This document shows, piece by piece, positions 7,573 through 14,113 of a stretch of 18,022 nucleotides of DNA. Each line of letters begins with the position of its first letter. Within the stretch, counting starts at the first letter, position 1. The stretch lies in the NCBI GenBank assembly GCA_947627825.1, contig CANQXO010000019.1, positions 1-18,022 of the forward strand, written 5' to 3'. The notes below the pieces were generated by a model. That model worked only from the letters and a program-made list of their open reading frames with translations, was not told the DNA's origin and did no database searches. Position numbers and translations under genes: made by a program. The DNA comes from an uncultured Clostridia bacterium. Its GTDB lineage: Bacteria > Bacillota_A > Clostridia > TANB77 > CAG-508.

Positions 7573-9270
7573 TTATTTTGTTTTTATACTCTTATATCTT
7601 ATGAAAAATATTAAGCCTATAAATATCAAAGATATTCCAATGATTAAGACGATTTTTTGAATTTCTCCTGTTTGAGGTATCGGTGTCTTTGCTGTTGTAT
7701 CATCATTTTCTCCGTTACTTCCTTCTGCAAGCTCACCTAGGCTCCAAAATCCATCTGGATTTATATATCCTGCCGCACTAGTTGGTAAAACAACTATAGG
7801 TCTAATTGCCGCTGTACTTTCAGCTATATCCATTCTGGCTCTTCCTACTACTCCTTCATAAGAACAGCTAACTAAGCAATCCATTTTAAAATCTGTAAAA
7901 GTATGAACAGTATCATCAAAAATAACTGTATCACTTTGAACTAAAGTATTATTTGCATAGTAGCAGTCAGCATAGTAGTAAGACTGACTTTCACTATCTA
8001 TTGCAAAATCATAACAGTCCTCTATTGTTGTAAATTCTTTTATTCTAGTTATTTTTTTATATCCATTTAAAGTTGTTACCTCATCACCAACTTTTGGTAT
8101 TTGGTCATCAAAACTCGCTGTATATGACTTCCAACCTTCTTTGGTATAAATTGGATGATAGTCAGTAACTTCCAAATAAGAACCATCATCAAATTCGTAT
8201 CTTACAAAGTTTTTAGCATTTTTATGTGTATATTTTTGTGCAACTTTTCCAACTGCGTTAGTATTTGTATTAAAATTATAATAAACTATATCATTTCCTT
8301 CTTGTATATCTTTTGCTTTGATAGTATTTCCTGATAATGAGACTAGGATATCTGAGTCTTCACGAACACATGCCATAGCAGAATGTATACATATTTCTGA
8401 TTGAGTATAACCTCTATATGTTGGTGAAGCTAAGAAATATCTATCACAAGAATCTATAATTGATGTATGTGGGAAATATAAAACATCATTATAGCCATTT
8501 TTATCACTAGATACGTTTAAAAATTCTTCTAATACTCCACTTGTTTTTCCAACCCTATAACCATATCCATTAGCAGTAATTGTTTCATTATTACCATTTG
8601 GACAATTCATTTTGTATTCTTCTGATTCTTTAGAGATTCCATTTTTTTAACTTCCATATCCTTTTTGATTCCATGATGCATTCCACATCTCTACGGTTGG
8701 ACTACCATATGCAAATGAACCTTCAAATCCTAATGCAAAATTTTTCCACACATTAGTATCAAGCAAAACTGCTGTTGCTTTTGAATTTATGTCTGTGACA
8801 TCTCCATATTCATTTTTATATTTTTCTAACATAAATTTATTTGCAACTTGTTCTGAAACATCATTCATTCCTTCTTTATCAGCATAACTACTCTGACTGT
8901 CCCAATGAACATTATATGTTCCAGTTGTTGTTATTCCCGCTTCTTCTGGTATTTTACTATTATTTAGATAATCTGCTGCGATTAGAAAAACATGTGTACC
9001 ATCATTATAGAAAATTTTCCAATCGTTAGTGTATAGTCCATCATCATTTAAATCTACTTTGTATTCTGCCCAATCTCCATAATTTTGTGGTGTTATTATA
9101 TTAGTTAATTGGCTATCAAATACTTCTTTAGCAGATGCATTTTTTTTATGGTCTATTAATGATATCGTTGTTTCATTATTACTAATAAAAATATATTTAC
9201 CTATAAATAATAATGCTATAATTATTAAGGTAATAATTGAAAATAATTTTATTATACTGTATTTTTTCAT
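7573..9270 (-). pseudogene. Wall-anchored surface protein with embedded Hint domain, split by an in-frame TAA
   Basis: Two reading stretches (9270-8647 and 8610-7573) lie in the same frame and are separated only by TAA at 8649-8647; read through, they give about 565 aa. The N-terminal part has a membrane anchor (~residues 9-28), then a domain containing DWAEYKVDLNDDGLYTNDW and ending GFEGSFAYGSPTVEMWNASW. The C-terminal part has YFLASPTYRGYTQSEICIHS, a Hint domain, then AIRPIVVLPTSAAGYINPDG, a low-complexity spacer, an LPxTG-like sorting signal IPQTGE, a hydrophobic helix and a basic tail. This is the layout of a sortase-anchored cell-surface protein. The start ATG 9270 follows AAAGGATGG. The sequence on both sides of the TAA looks intact, so this is a recent nonsense mutation, stop readthrough or a sequence error. 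There is no recognised enzymatic function. No clear promoter was found for it in 9271-9425. Confidence 0.75.
7933..8370 (-). other. Hint (intein-like) domain inside the surface protein
   Basis: The roughly 146-residue insert begins at Cys (MA-CVREDSDILVS), the nucleophile position of Hint block A, followed by IKAKDIQEGNDIVYYN. Block B is RYEFDDGSYLEVTDYHP with the conserved T-x-x-H, and the final blocks read CYDFAIDSESQSYYYADC then YYANNTLVQSD. In canonical inteins the end would be LVHN followed by Cys/Ser/Thr. Here the penultimate His and terminal Asn are replaced by Gln-Ser. The N-terminal acyl shift therefore looks possible, while Asn cyclisation and full splicing do not. It may be a bacterial-intein-like or autocleaving Hint domain. 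Confidence 0.75.
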
Positions 9271-9425
9271 TTTTTATCCATCCTTTGTTTATTTTAATAT
9301 ATATTTATTATAAATTATTATTGCACATATTATACATTTATATTTTATCATTCTTTTTATAATCTGCATATTGTTTTATTGTTAAATTTTCATTACATTT
9401 TCGTAACAATATATGTATATTTCAG

Positions 9426-9454
9426 TTGACTGATTTACTAATTTATGCTAATAT
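9426..9454 (+). promoter_or_regulatory. Promoter of the M23 peptidase gene
   Basis: Plus-strand TTGACT (9426-9431), a 17-base spacer and TAATAT (9449-9454), 33 bases before the start codon. The same promoter architecture is retained before the decayed copy (15688-15716). The rest of the divergent region 9271-9425 is AT-rich, with only short weak inverted repeats. Confidence 0.7.
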
Positions 9455-9487
9455 AATATATATGGGTGGTACTTATGAAAGGACTTC

Positions 9488-10078
9488 ATGCTTTCTTATT
9501 TTAGCAAATTATTATATTCATATTTTATTATAGTTTTAATCATATGTTCATTATTTATTCCTATACTTTATACTCAAAATTCATTTGATGCTAGTTATGG
9601 TAATGGTGAAGCTATGTATTCTGATGTGTTTGCTTGGCCTATACCTGGATATACTTCTATATCTTCACATTTTGGCAGAAGAAATAGTCCTACTGCTGGG
9701 GCTTCTAGCTACCATCAAGGCATTGACATTCCTGCTCCTGAGGGTACATACCTTTATGCTATTGATGATGGCTTAGTTACCTTTGCCTCTTGGGGTGCTG
9801 GAGGTGGTTATACAATTGTTATTGAGCTTTCTAATTACGACAATATGTCTGTTTCGTATTGCCATGTTTCCCCTATTATGTTTGTAGACCGTGGTGAGTC
9901 TGTTTCAAAAAAAGAAATTATAGGTACCGTTGGTCCTAGAAATGTTTATGGCATACAAAATAACCCCTATAAAGATGAAAACGGTAACCCTACTAACGGT
10001 TCTACTACTGGTTCTCACCTTCACTTTGCAATAAAAGAAAATAACTCTAACGTAGATCCACTTAGTTTTTATGAATAA
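9488..10078 (+). CDS. Membrane-anchored M23 (LytM-type) peptidoglycan endopeptidase
   Basis: A 196-aa protein. Residues ~10-28 form a hydrophobic signal/anchor with little N-terminal charge. An M23 domain follows from ~residue 50 to the end: WPIPGYTSISSHFGRR, then the zinc motif H76-x3-D80 (YHQGIDIPAPEG), a YCHVSP segment with H126, and the closing H177-x-H179 (GSHLHFA). All expected zinc and catalytic positions are present, so the enzyme should be active, cleaving peptide cross-bridges outside the membrane. The start ATG 9488 has AAAGGA 5 bases upstream. It is one of few plus-strand genes, divergent from the Hint surface-protein gene and inside the block bounded by the two tRNA-Trp genes. 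A truncated paralogue lies at 15756. A role in opening the wall for surface appendages is inference. Confidence 0.92.
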   Translation: MLSYFSKLLYSYFIIVLIICSLFIPILYTQNSFDASYGNGEAMYSDVFAWPIPGYTSISSHFGRRNSPTAGASSYHQGIDIPAPEGTYLYAIDDGLVTFASWGAGGGYTIVIELSNYDNMSVSYCHVSPIMFVDRGESVSKKEIIGTVGPRNVYGIQNNPYKDENGNPTNGSTTGSHLHFAIKENNSNVDPLSFYE

Positions 10079-10088
10079 TAAATAAAAG

Positions 10089-10110
10089 GCATTGATTTTT
10101 ATTTCAATAC
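10089..10110. terminator. Short bidirectional hairpin between convergent M23 gene and tRNA-Trp
   Basis: GCATTGA (10089-10095) pairs with TCAATAC (10104-10110), including one wobble pair. On the minus strand it is followed by CTTTTATTTATT, suitable for terminating the tRNA-Trp transcript. On the plus strand the tail is weak. Confidence 0.45.
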
Positions 10111-10129
10111 TTGCATGATTCTTCGGTTT

Positions 10130-10204
10130 TGGCAGGGGTAGAAGGATTCGAACCCTCACGCACGGTTTTGGAGACCGGAATGCTACCATTAACATCATAC
10201 CCCT
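10130..10204 (-). tRNA. tRNA-Trp (CCA anticodon), copy 2
   Basis: Identical over all 75 nt, including the encoded CCA, to the gene at 7383-7457 and in the same orientation. Identity continues only about 4 bases beyond the tRNA 5' end, so the identical unit is 79 bp. Confidence 0.96.
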
Positions 10205-10222
10205 ATTTTTTCTACAAATATT

Positions 10223-10251
10223 AAATTAACATATATTTTAGTTTTGTGCAA
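10223..10251 (-). promoter_or_regulatory. Promoter of tRNA-Trp copy 2
   Basis: Minus-strand TTGCAC (10251-10246), a 17-base spacer and TAATTT (10228-10223). The ATATATGTTAAT core is shared with the copy 1 promoter region, showing that the duplication originally included upstream DNA. Confidence 0.6.
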
Positions 10252-10301
10252 GTCATTTATATGAAAAAATCTTTACATCAAAAAATCATCAAAAGAACAT
10301 C

Positions 10302-10339
10302 AAAAAATCTTTAAGCTGTTTTTTGCCTAAAGATTTTTT
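10302..10339 (-). terminator. Terminator after the first LamG prepilin-like gene
   Basis: AAAAAATCTTTA (10302-10313) and its perfect complement (10328-10339) form a 12-bp stem with a 14-base loop, 7 bases beyond the stop codon. T-rich stretches flank it, so it can act in either direction. Confidence 0.65.
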
Positions 10340-10346
10340 ATGTTTT

Positions 10347-11715
10347 TTATTTTTTGTTCATTTCTGTTATATAATCATGATATGTTTTTGTAGTTTCAAA
10401 ATTTGCTTTTACTTCATCTTCCGTTAATGCTTTATTGTAAATTCTTGTTGTAAAGCATAGACCTTTTAAATAACGCCACCTGCCCATATCAGCTGTTGTC
10501 ATTCGTCCCATTTGTAAATATTTAAGTTTCTTTCCCAAACCTACTAATGAATCAAAATAATCTTTTGAAAGCCATGCTGATTTAAATGTAGAAGTTATCT
10601 TGTCTCCTTCTATTATATTTACAAATACTGATTGTGTTATATCGTTATTTTCATTCGAACTATATCTTTCTTTTGGATTTATTATTATTGATATGTATAT
10701 TTCTTTATTTTTAATATCACATACTTCTGGTATTTGATTCCAAGGTGCATCCGTTTCTGGCCATCCTCCATACCTATTGTCTTTCACTGTTAGTCCATCA
10801 TCAAAAGAATAATATATTCTGTTATAAGAAGTATATCCAAATCTTATCTCAACCTGTTCATTAAAATTGCCACTCCAAAAACTGAACAATCCTAGATGAG
10901 TTGCATCATCAATGCTTCCTACTCCATCTTCTATTTTTCCATAGAATTCATAAGTTAGTCCATTGGTAAAATCATATCCATTTTCATTATATAATTCTAT
11001 ATAATTGTTTCCGTTAAATTTAAATGCATTCGTTGCCTTATCTATATAATTATCTATATTTGTTGATTTCTCTCTATCATATCCTCCGGTAATTTTCTAC
11101 TGTTTTTCCTTTTTGTTTTTCATATTCTGCTTTCCTATCTTCTGGTGTTGGATATTTTTCCTCATCATAATAATATAGTGTTGATTTGCTTCCAAATGAT
11201 TCTATTTTATTTTCTAAATTTCCTGAATCTAAGTTTAGCACTAATCCATCTGTTACTGCTAGGGTTGACTTATAATCTAACTCTTTATAGTTATCTTCTT
11301 CTAATGGTATTATTTCTCCTGTTTCATAATTTACTACCCAACTATTTTTTAACTTTCCGTAGTTTTCTATTTCTTCTCCTTTTTCTAAATATCTCCACTT
11401 ATCTCCGTATGTTGTGTTGTCGCTATTTGCTACTATGATGTCCCATATAGAACTGTTGTCCATATTTCTATCATGTAATTCTTTTCCTAGATATTTAAAT
11501 TCTCCTTCTCCTATTTCTTTCTTTAATTGCTCTGATAATATACTTTGTCCAATAGTTTCTTTTTCTGCTGATATTTCATATTCTTTTGTAGCCTGTTTTG
11601 TTTGACTTATTAATCCATTATCTCCTAATGTAATTCGTAGTGTTACTCCTGCTAATATTAACATAATTATTATTGTTACTACTAGAGCAACTAATGTTAT
11701 TCCTTTGTTTTTCAT
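10347..11715 (-). CDS. Prepilin-like surface protein with LamG-like C-terminus; +1 frame break at CGG
   Basis: The N-terminus MKNKGITLVALVVTIIIML is a class III (prepilin peptidase) signal: a short basic leader, Gly, then a ~20-residue hydrophobic helix, but Ala instead of the usual Glu at mature +5. The product should be exported and possibly assembled as a pilin-like subunit. A middle region includes NYETGEIIPL and VTDGLVLNLDSGN. The frame then ends at TGA 11077 shortly after VENY. Dropping the C at 11088 (TAC-C-GGA) restores GGYDREKSTN and a LamG/concanavalin-like domain (AFKFNGNNYIELYNENG ... GLCFTTRIYNKALTEDE) to TAA 10347, 455 aa in all. An extra A in AAAA at 11093-11096 would equally explain the break. 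The start ATG 11715 follows AAAGGAG. The gene lies directly behind an invertible-promoter-like segment and is a paralogue of the genes starting at 13668 and 15410. It may bind glycans; that is inference. Confidence 0.78.
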
Positions 11716-11768
11716 AGTTTCAAGCTCCTTTGTATTTTTCTTTAAGGTACTTACTTAAGGAAAAATTA

Positions 11769-11813
11769 AAAAACACTTGCTGACTATTTATTTCAATAGT
11801 TTCAAGTGTTTTT
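11769..11813. terminator. Bidirectional terminator inside invertible segment 1
   Basis: AAAAACACTTG (11769-11779) pairs with CAAGTGTTTTT (11803-11813), with an inner ACTATT/AATAGT helix. Runs of T follow on both strands. The homologous hairpin at 15465-15507 has a compensatory base-pair change (CACTTG/CAAGTG to CGCTTG/CAAGCG), which supports the structure. Confidence 0.75.
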
Positions 11814-11874
11814 ATTAATTCCATTTTTTATAATTATTTTACTTTTTAATTTCTTTTTAATTATTTAATTTGCA

Positions 11875-11903
11875 TTGATATTTCAAAGTTTTATTGTTAT
11901 AAT
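11875..11903 (+). promoter_or_regulatory. Strong promoter in segment 1, pointing away from its gene
   Basis: TTGATA (11875-11880), a 17-base spacer and a perfect TATAAT (11898-11903) lie on the plus strand, so the start point falls just before the outer inverted site. In this orientation it transcribes antisense into the 3' end of the next prepilin-like gene; inverted, it would drive the minus-strand LamG gene. Confidence 0.75.
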
Positions 11904-11968
11904 TATCTTATAATAATTTCTTTAAGTAAGTACCTTAAAGAAATTTTATTTTTTTTATTTGACTTTGT

Positions 11969-12176
11969 TTAATACCATTGCTTTATGCTGTTGCAATTTT
12001 TTTCCTCTCTGTCTATTTCTTTTTCTGTCAATCCTGTTATTTCTATCACTTCTTCCTTTAACATTCCTTTCTTTAGTAGCTTTTGAGCAATGGTACATAC
12101 TCGTTTTTGCCTTCAGTTCTGCCTTCAGCTCTACTTTAATCCTATATTTCATTCTTGCATCTTTTTTATATTTTTG
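11969..12176 (-). pseudogene. Decayed C-terminal fragment of an Rpn-type PD-(D/E)XK nuclease/transposase
   Basis: Three short frames on the minus strand together resemble the C-terminal end of Rpn-family recombination-promoting nucleases: KYKKDARMKYRI, then an EGRTEGK-type repeat, then AQKLLKKGMLKEEVIEITG and LTEKEID, ending at TAA 11969. Frame changes between the pieces and absence of the catalytic N-terminal domain mark it as a remnant. It begins only a few bases after the stop of the prepilin/FGE-like gene. Family assignment rests on the characteristic EITGLTxEEI ending. Confidence 0.6.
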
Positions 12177-12180
12177 TTTA

Positions 12181-13668
12181 TCAACAATTTATATAAAGCA
12201 CGACACGAAAACCCACATTGTTGTAGTAAGGTGTAAGTTCATCGTTACCGCCCGCGCGTACGACTGGGTAGACTCCTCCTGTAAGGTTGAAACCGCCGCC
12301 GCGAGGAACAACGAACATAGTGTCTACATCATCTTTCGTCTTTATATTATGTCCCGTTGTCCACTCCCACATGTTTCCTGCCATATCGTAGATATTATAT
12401 AACTTAAAATCATCACTTGCACCTGTTGCTAATTCTATTCTATTCCATCCTGTTTTGCTTCCATTTGTATAATTTCCATTAGGTTTAACATTTACACTTC
12501 CGGTCTTATATGTTGTTGCATAATCCCATTTACTATCATTTAACTGTCCATGTAACGCCCATAAGCAGTTTATTTTACTATAATCTGTTGTTGTATTACT
12601 ATAATAATTTCCCCATTTAGTTGAGTTTGTTATTGTTCTTTCTGAATCTCTTGTTCCTAATATTCCATTAAACAAATTACATATTACATTCCACGCTCCA
12701 TTATCTACTAGATAGCTTTCTACACTATCTGTTTCTTTATACATATTTTCGGCTACTATCTTTGAATTTGGCTGTGTTATAAAGTTCCATGCTTGTACTC
12801 CTTTTTTGCTTACTGGTTTCAAATCTTTTACTAAATCAAGCCCTGCTTTATTCGTTGCTCCTCTTTGTCCACTTGCATCTATTTTATATGCTAAATCTCC
12901 ACTACCAGATGTATAAAAACTTGTTGCTTCTGTTGGTATTCCGGCTTCATACCTTGCTATATAAAATCCTCCATATTTTTCTATACTTTTTTCGGCTACT
13001 TCTGTTTGGTTATTTTCCCAATTTGATGTTATGGCTGTTATTGTTGTTTTTGCATCTGTTCCATATATTTCCATTATATTAGTTATATCTTCTGGTTCAT
13101 AGTTGTCACTCCAATCTTCTCCTGATCCTTTTCCATCAGTTCCTGTATAGTCATCATCTCCGTTGTCTTTATATGCATTATTGGATGACCAATTTTTCTC
13201 CATTACATCATCTATTGCATCTGTGTACTGCTTAGCTGTGCATGGTATCCAGACAAATTGATTGCCACCTTTACTATTATTTAAGTCGTCTCCGCTTACA
13301 CTTGAGATTACAAATCCTGTGTCTAGATTTCCTCCTGTATAGTAGAATCCTTTTGGCACTGGTATTGTGTTTCCTTTTCCATCTGCTGTTGGGGTTACTT
13401 TTGCTAAGTTCCATTTTTCTTTTTCCGCCCTTGGTACCTCTACCTCTTTTCCTGCGTCTTCTGGATTTAGATGGTTTAATTCGTCCATTATTTTATCTAA
13501 TCCTTCTTCTTCTTTTTCTGATGATTCCTCATATGCCTTTACCGAGTTTTTTGCCATCTTAAATAGTCCATTATCTCCTAGTGTTAGTCTTAATGTTACC
13601 CCTGCCAATATTAACATAATTATTATTGTTACTACTAACGCAACTAATGTAATTCCTTTGTTCTTCAT
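12181..13668 (-). CDS. Prepilin-like surface protein with FGE/C-type-lectin-like C-terminus
   Basis: A 495-aa intact gene. The N-terminus MKNKGITLVALVVTIIIML is a prepilin-type export signal nearly identical to its two neighbours, followed by an acidic helical stretch (~35-70). From ~105 the protein resembles the formylglycine-generating-enzyme (SUMF1) fold, used in many surface proteins as a ligand-binding scaffold: FVWIPCT (~138), GGFYIARYEAG (~234), YDMAGNMWEWTT (~437), VPRGGGFN (~457) and the closing VGFRVVL. The catalytic Cys pair of true FGE is not evident, so a binding role is more likely than an enzymatic one. The start ATG 13668 follows AGAGGAG. The last ~130 bases are far more GC-rich than the rest and look like a hypervariable cassette. 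The gene sits behind invertible segment 3 and uses no CGG codon. TGA is followed directly by an in-frame TAA. Confidence 0.85.
   Translation of the reverse strand: MKNKGITLVALVVTIIIMLILAGVTLRLTLGDNGLFKMAKNSVKAYEESSEKEEEGLDKIMDELNHLNPEDAGKEVEVPRAEKEKWNLAKVTPTADGKGNTIPVPKGFYYTGGNLDTGFVISSVSGDDLNNSKGGNQFVWIPCTAKQYTDAIDDVMEKNWSSNNAYKDNGDDDYTGTDGKGSGEDWSDNYEPEDITNIMEIYGTDAKTTITAITSNWENNQTEVAEKSIEKYGGFYIARYEAGIPTEATSFYTSGSGDLAYKIDASGQRGATNKAGLDLVKDLKPVSKKGVQAWNFITQPNSKIVAENMYKETDSVESYLVDNGAWNVICNLFNGILGTRDSERTITNSTKWGNYYSNTTTDYSKINCLWALHGQLNDSKWDYATTYKTGSVNVKPNGNYTNGSKTGWNRIELATGASDDFKLYNIYDMAGNMWEWTTGHNIKTKDDVDTMFVVPRGGGFNLTGGVYPVVRAGGNDELTPYYNNVGFRVVLYINC
12187..12318 (-). other. Candidate variable region of a diversity-generating retroelement
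   Basis: The 3' end of the FGE-like gene switches to GC-rich codons (CCT CGC GGC GGC GGT; GTA CGC GCG GGC GGT AAC) in an otherwise very AT-rich window. It encodes PRGGGFNLTGGVYPVVRAGG followed by NDELTPYYNNVGFRVVL. Retroelement target genes typically end in this C-type-lectin/FGE fold, with the variable part just before GFRVV and a fixed GC-rich end. Several NNY codons (TTC, AAC, GTC, TAC, GAT) would fit adenine-directed changes from AAY. No template repeat or reverse transcriptase is in the window, so they would have to act from elsewhere. Confidence 0.5.
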
Positions 13669-13697
13669 TATCTTTTGCTCCTCTCAAATTTTTATTC

Positions 13698-13882
13698 TTA
13701 TCATTAAGTAATGTACTTAATGATAACTTTATTTTTGAGATTAGCCTTTAAAATCAACACTTTGTAGATTTTCTATATTTTAAATTTCCTTTGTGAAAAA
13801 AGTTTTTCTAATGTCTTGATTTTGTTTATTTTTTAGTATAAAATACATATATGAATATATCGTCAAGTACATTACTTAACGA
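13698..13882 (-). promoter_or_regulatory. Putative invertible promoter segment 3 (before the FGE-like gene)
   Basis: The inner site 13698-13726 has 11-bp arms (TTATCATTAAG and its complement) around core TAATGTA. The outer site 13860-13882 has 8-bp arms, one wobble, around TACATTA, the exact reverse complement. Fifteen bases, TTAAGTAATGTACTT, are shared in inverted orientation. The 133-bp segment between holds a plus-strand promoter (13816-13844). The arrangement relative to the gene's Shine-Dalgarno sequence matches segments 1 and 2, but the core is different. Confidence 0.6.
13816..13844 (+). promoter_or_regulatory. Promoter in segment 3, pointing away from its gene
   Basis: Plus-strand TTGATT (13816-13821), a 17-base spacer and TAAAAT (13839-13844) end 16 bases before the outer recombination-type site. 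It points away from the FGE-like gene and toward the antisense strand of the second LamG gene. Confidence 0.6.
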
Positions 13883-14052
13883 CTGAAAAACTATTTTTCT
13901 AATATACAAATCCCATTTTTTTAATAAAATTTAACTTGAATTAATATTAAAGTGGTAATTAAATGCTAAAAAATATATAATTTTAGTGCAAATGTGGAGT
14001 GGCGTTTTTGAAAATAGGTAGTTTTTCAGTGCTCTCGTACATTACTTGACGA
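13860..14052. repeat. Second inverted repeat pair adjoining segment 3
   Basis: Arms 13860-13893 and 14019-14052 share TCGTCAAGTA, 12 differing bases, then ACTGAAAAACTA in inverted orientation with identical spacing. The 12-base centres are not inverted copies: both keep the core TACATTA in the same plus-strand orientation. The bases between the arms (13894-14018) are AT-rich with no gene, and 14053-14113 shows nothing further. Confidence 0.6.
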
Positions 14053-14113
14053 CAATTTTTTGTCTATTGATTCGTTATACTTCTATATATCATAGCTTTA
14101 CGAGTTAATTAGT

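Larger units (their letters stand above)
11737..11943 (-). promoter_or_regulatory. Putative invertible promoter segment 1 (27-bp inverted repeats)
   Basis: Sites at 11737-11763 and 11917-11943 are inverted copies with one mismatch. Each site is itself two 10-bp half-sites (TTTCTTTAAG and its complement) around a 7-bp core, GTACTTA in one and its reverse complement in the other. This is the geometry of a site-specific recombinase site: two binding arms plus an asymmetric crossover core. The 153-bp segment between them carries a terminator near the gene and a strong promoter at the far end pointing away from the gene. The gene's Shine-Dalgarno sequence lies just outside the near site. No recombinase gene is present in the window. 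Confidence 0.65.

Noticed and set aside
9905..10198. 97-residue minus-strand frame overlapping the M23 gene and tRNA-Trp
   Set aside because: Part of it reads through the tRNA gene and the rest is antisense to a conserved M23 domain; no ribosome-binding site.
11093..11096. Extra A in an AAAA run as the cause of the LamG gene 1 frame break
   Set aside because: Cannot be excluded, but the CGG at 11088, eight bases on, explains the break in the same way as the other three and was preferred for parsimony.
11737..11943. Insertion-sequence or MITE ends as the explanation of the 27-bp inverted repeats
   Set aside because: The pairs recur at the same place before paralogous genes, enclose promoter and terminator modules, show no target-site duplication, and change cores in matched pairs; an invertible promoter fits better, though a MITE origin is not fully excluded.
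11959..12402. 147-residue plus-strand open frame opposite the end of the FGE-like gene
   Set aside because: It runs antisense to a well-supported gene and an Rpn remnant, has a low-complexity Leu/Phe/Cys composition and no Shine-Dalgarno sequence.
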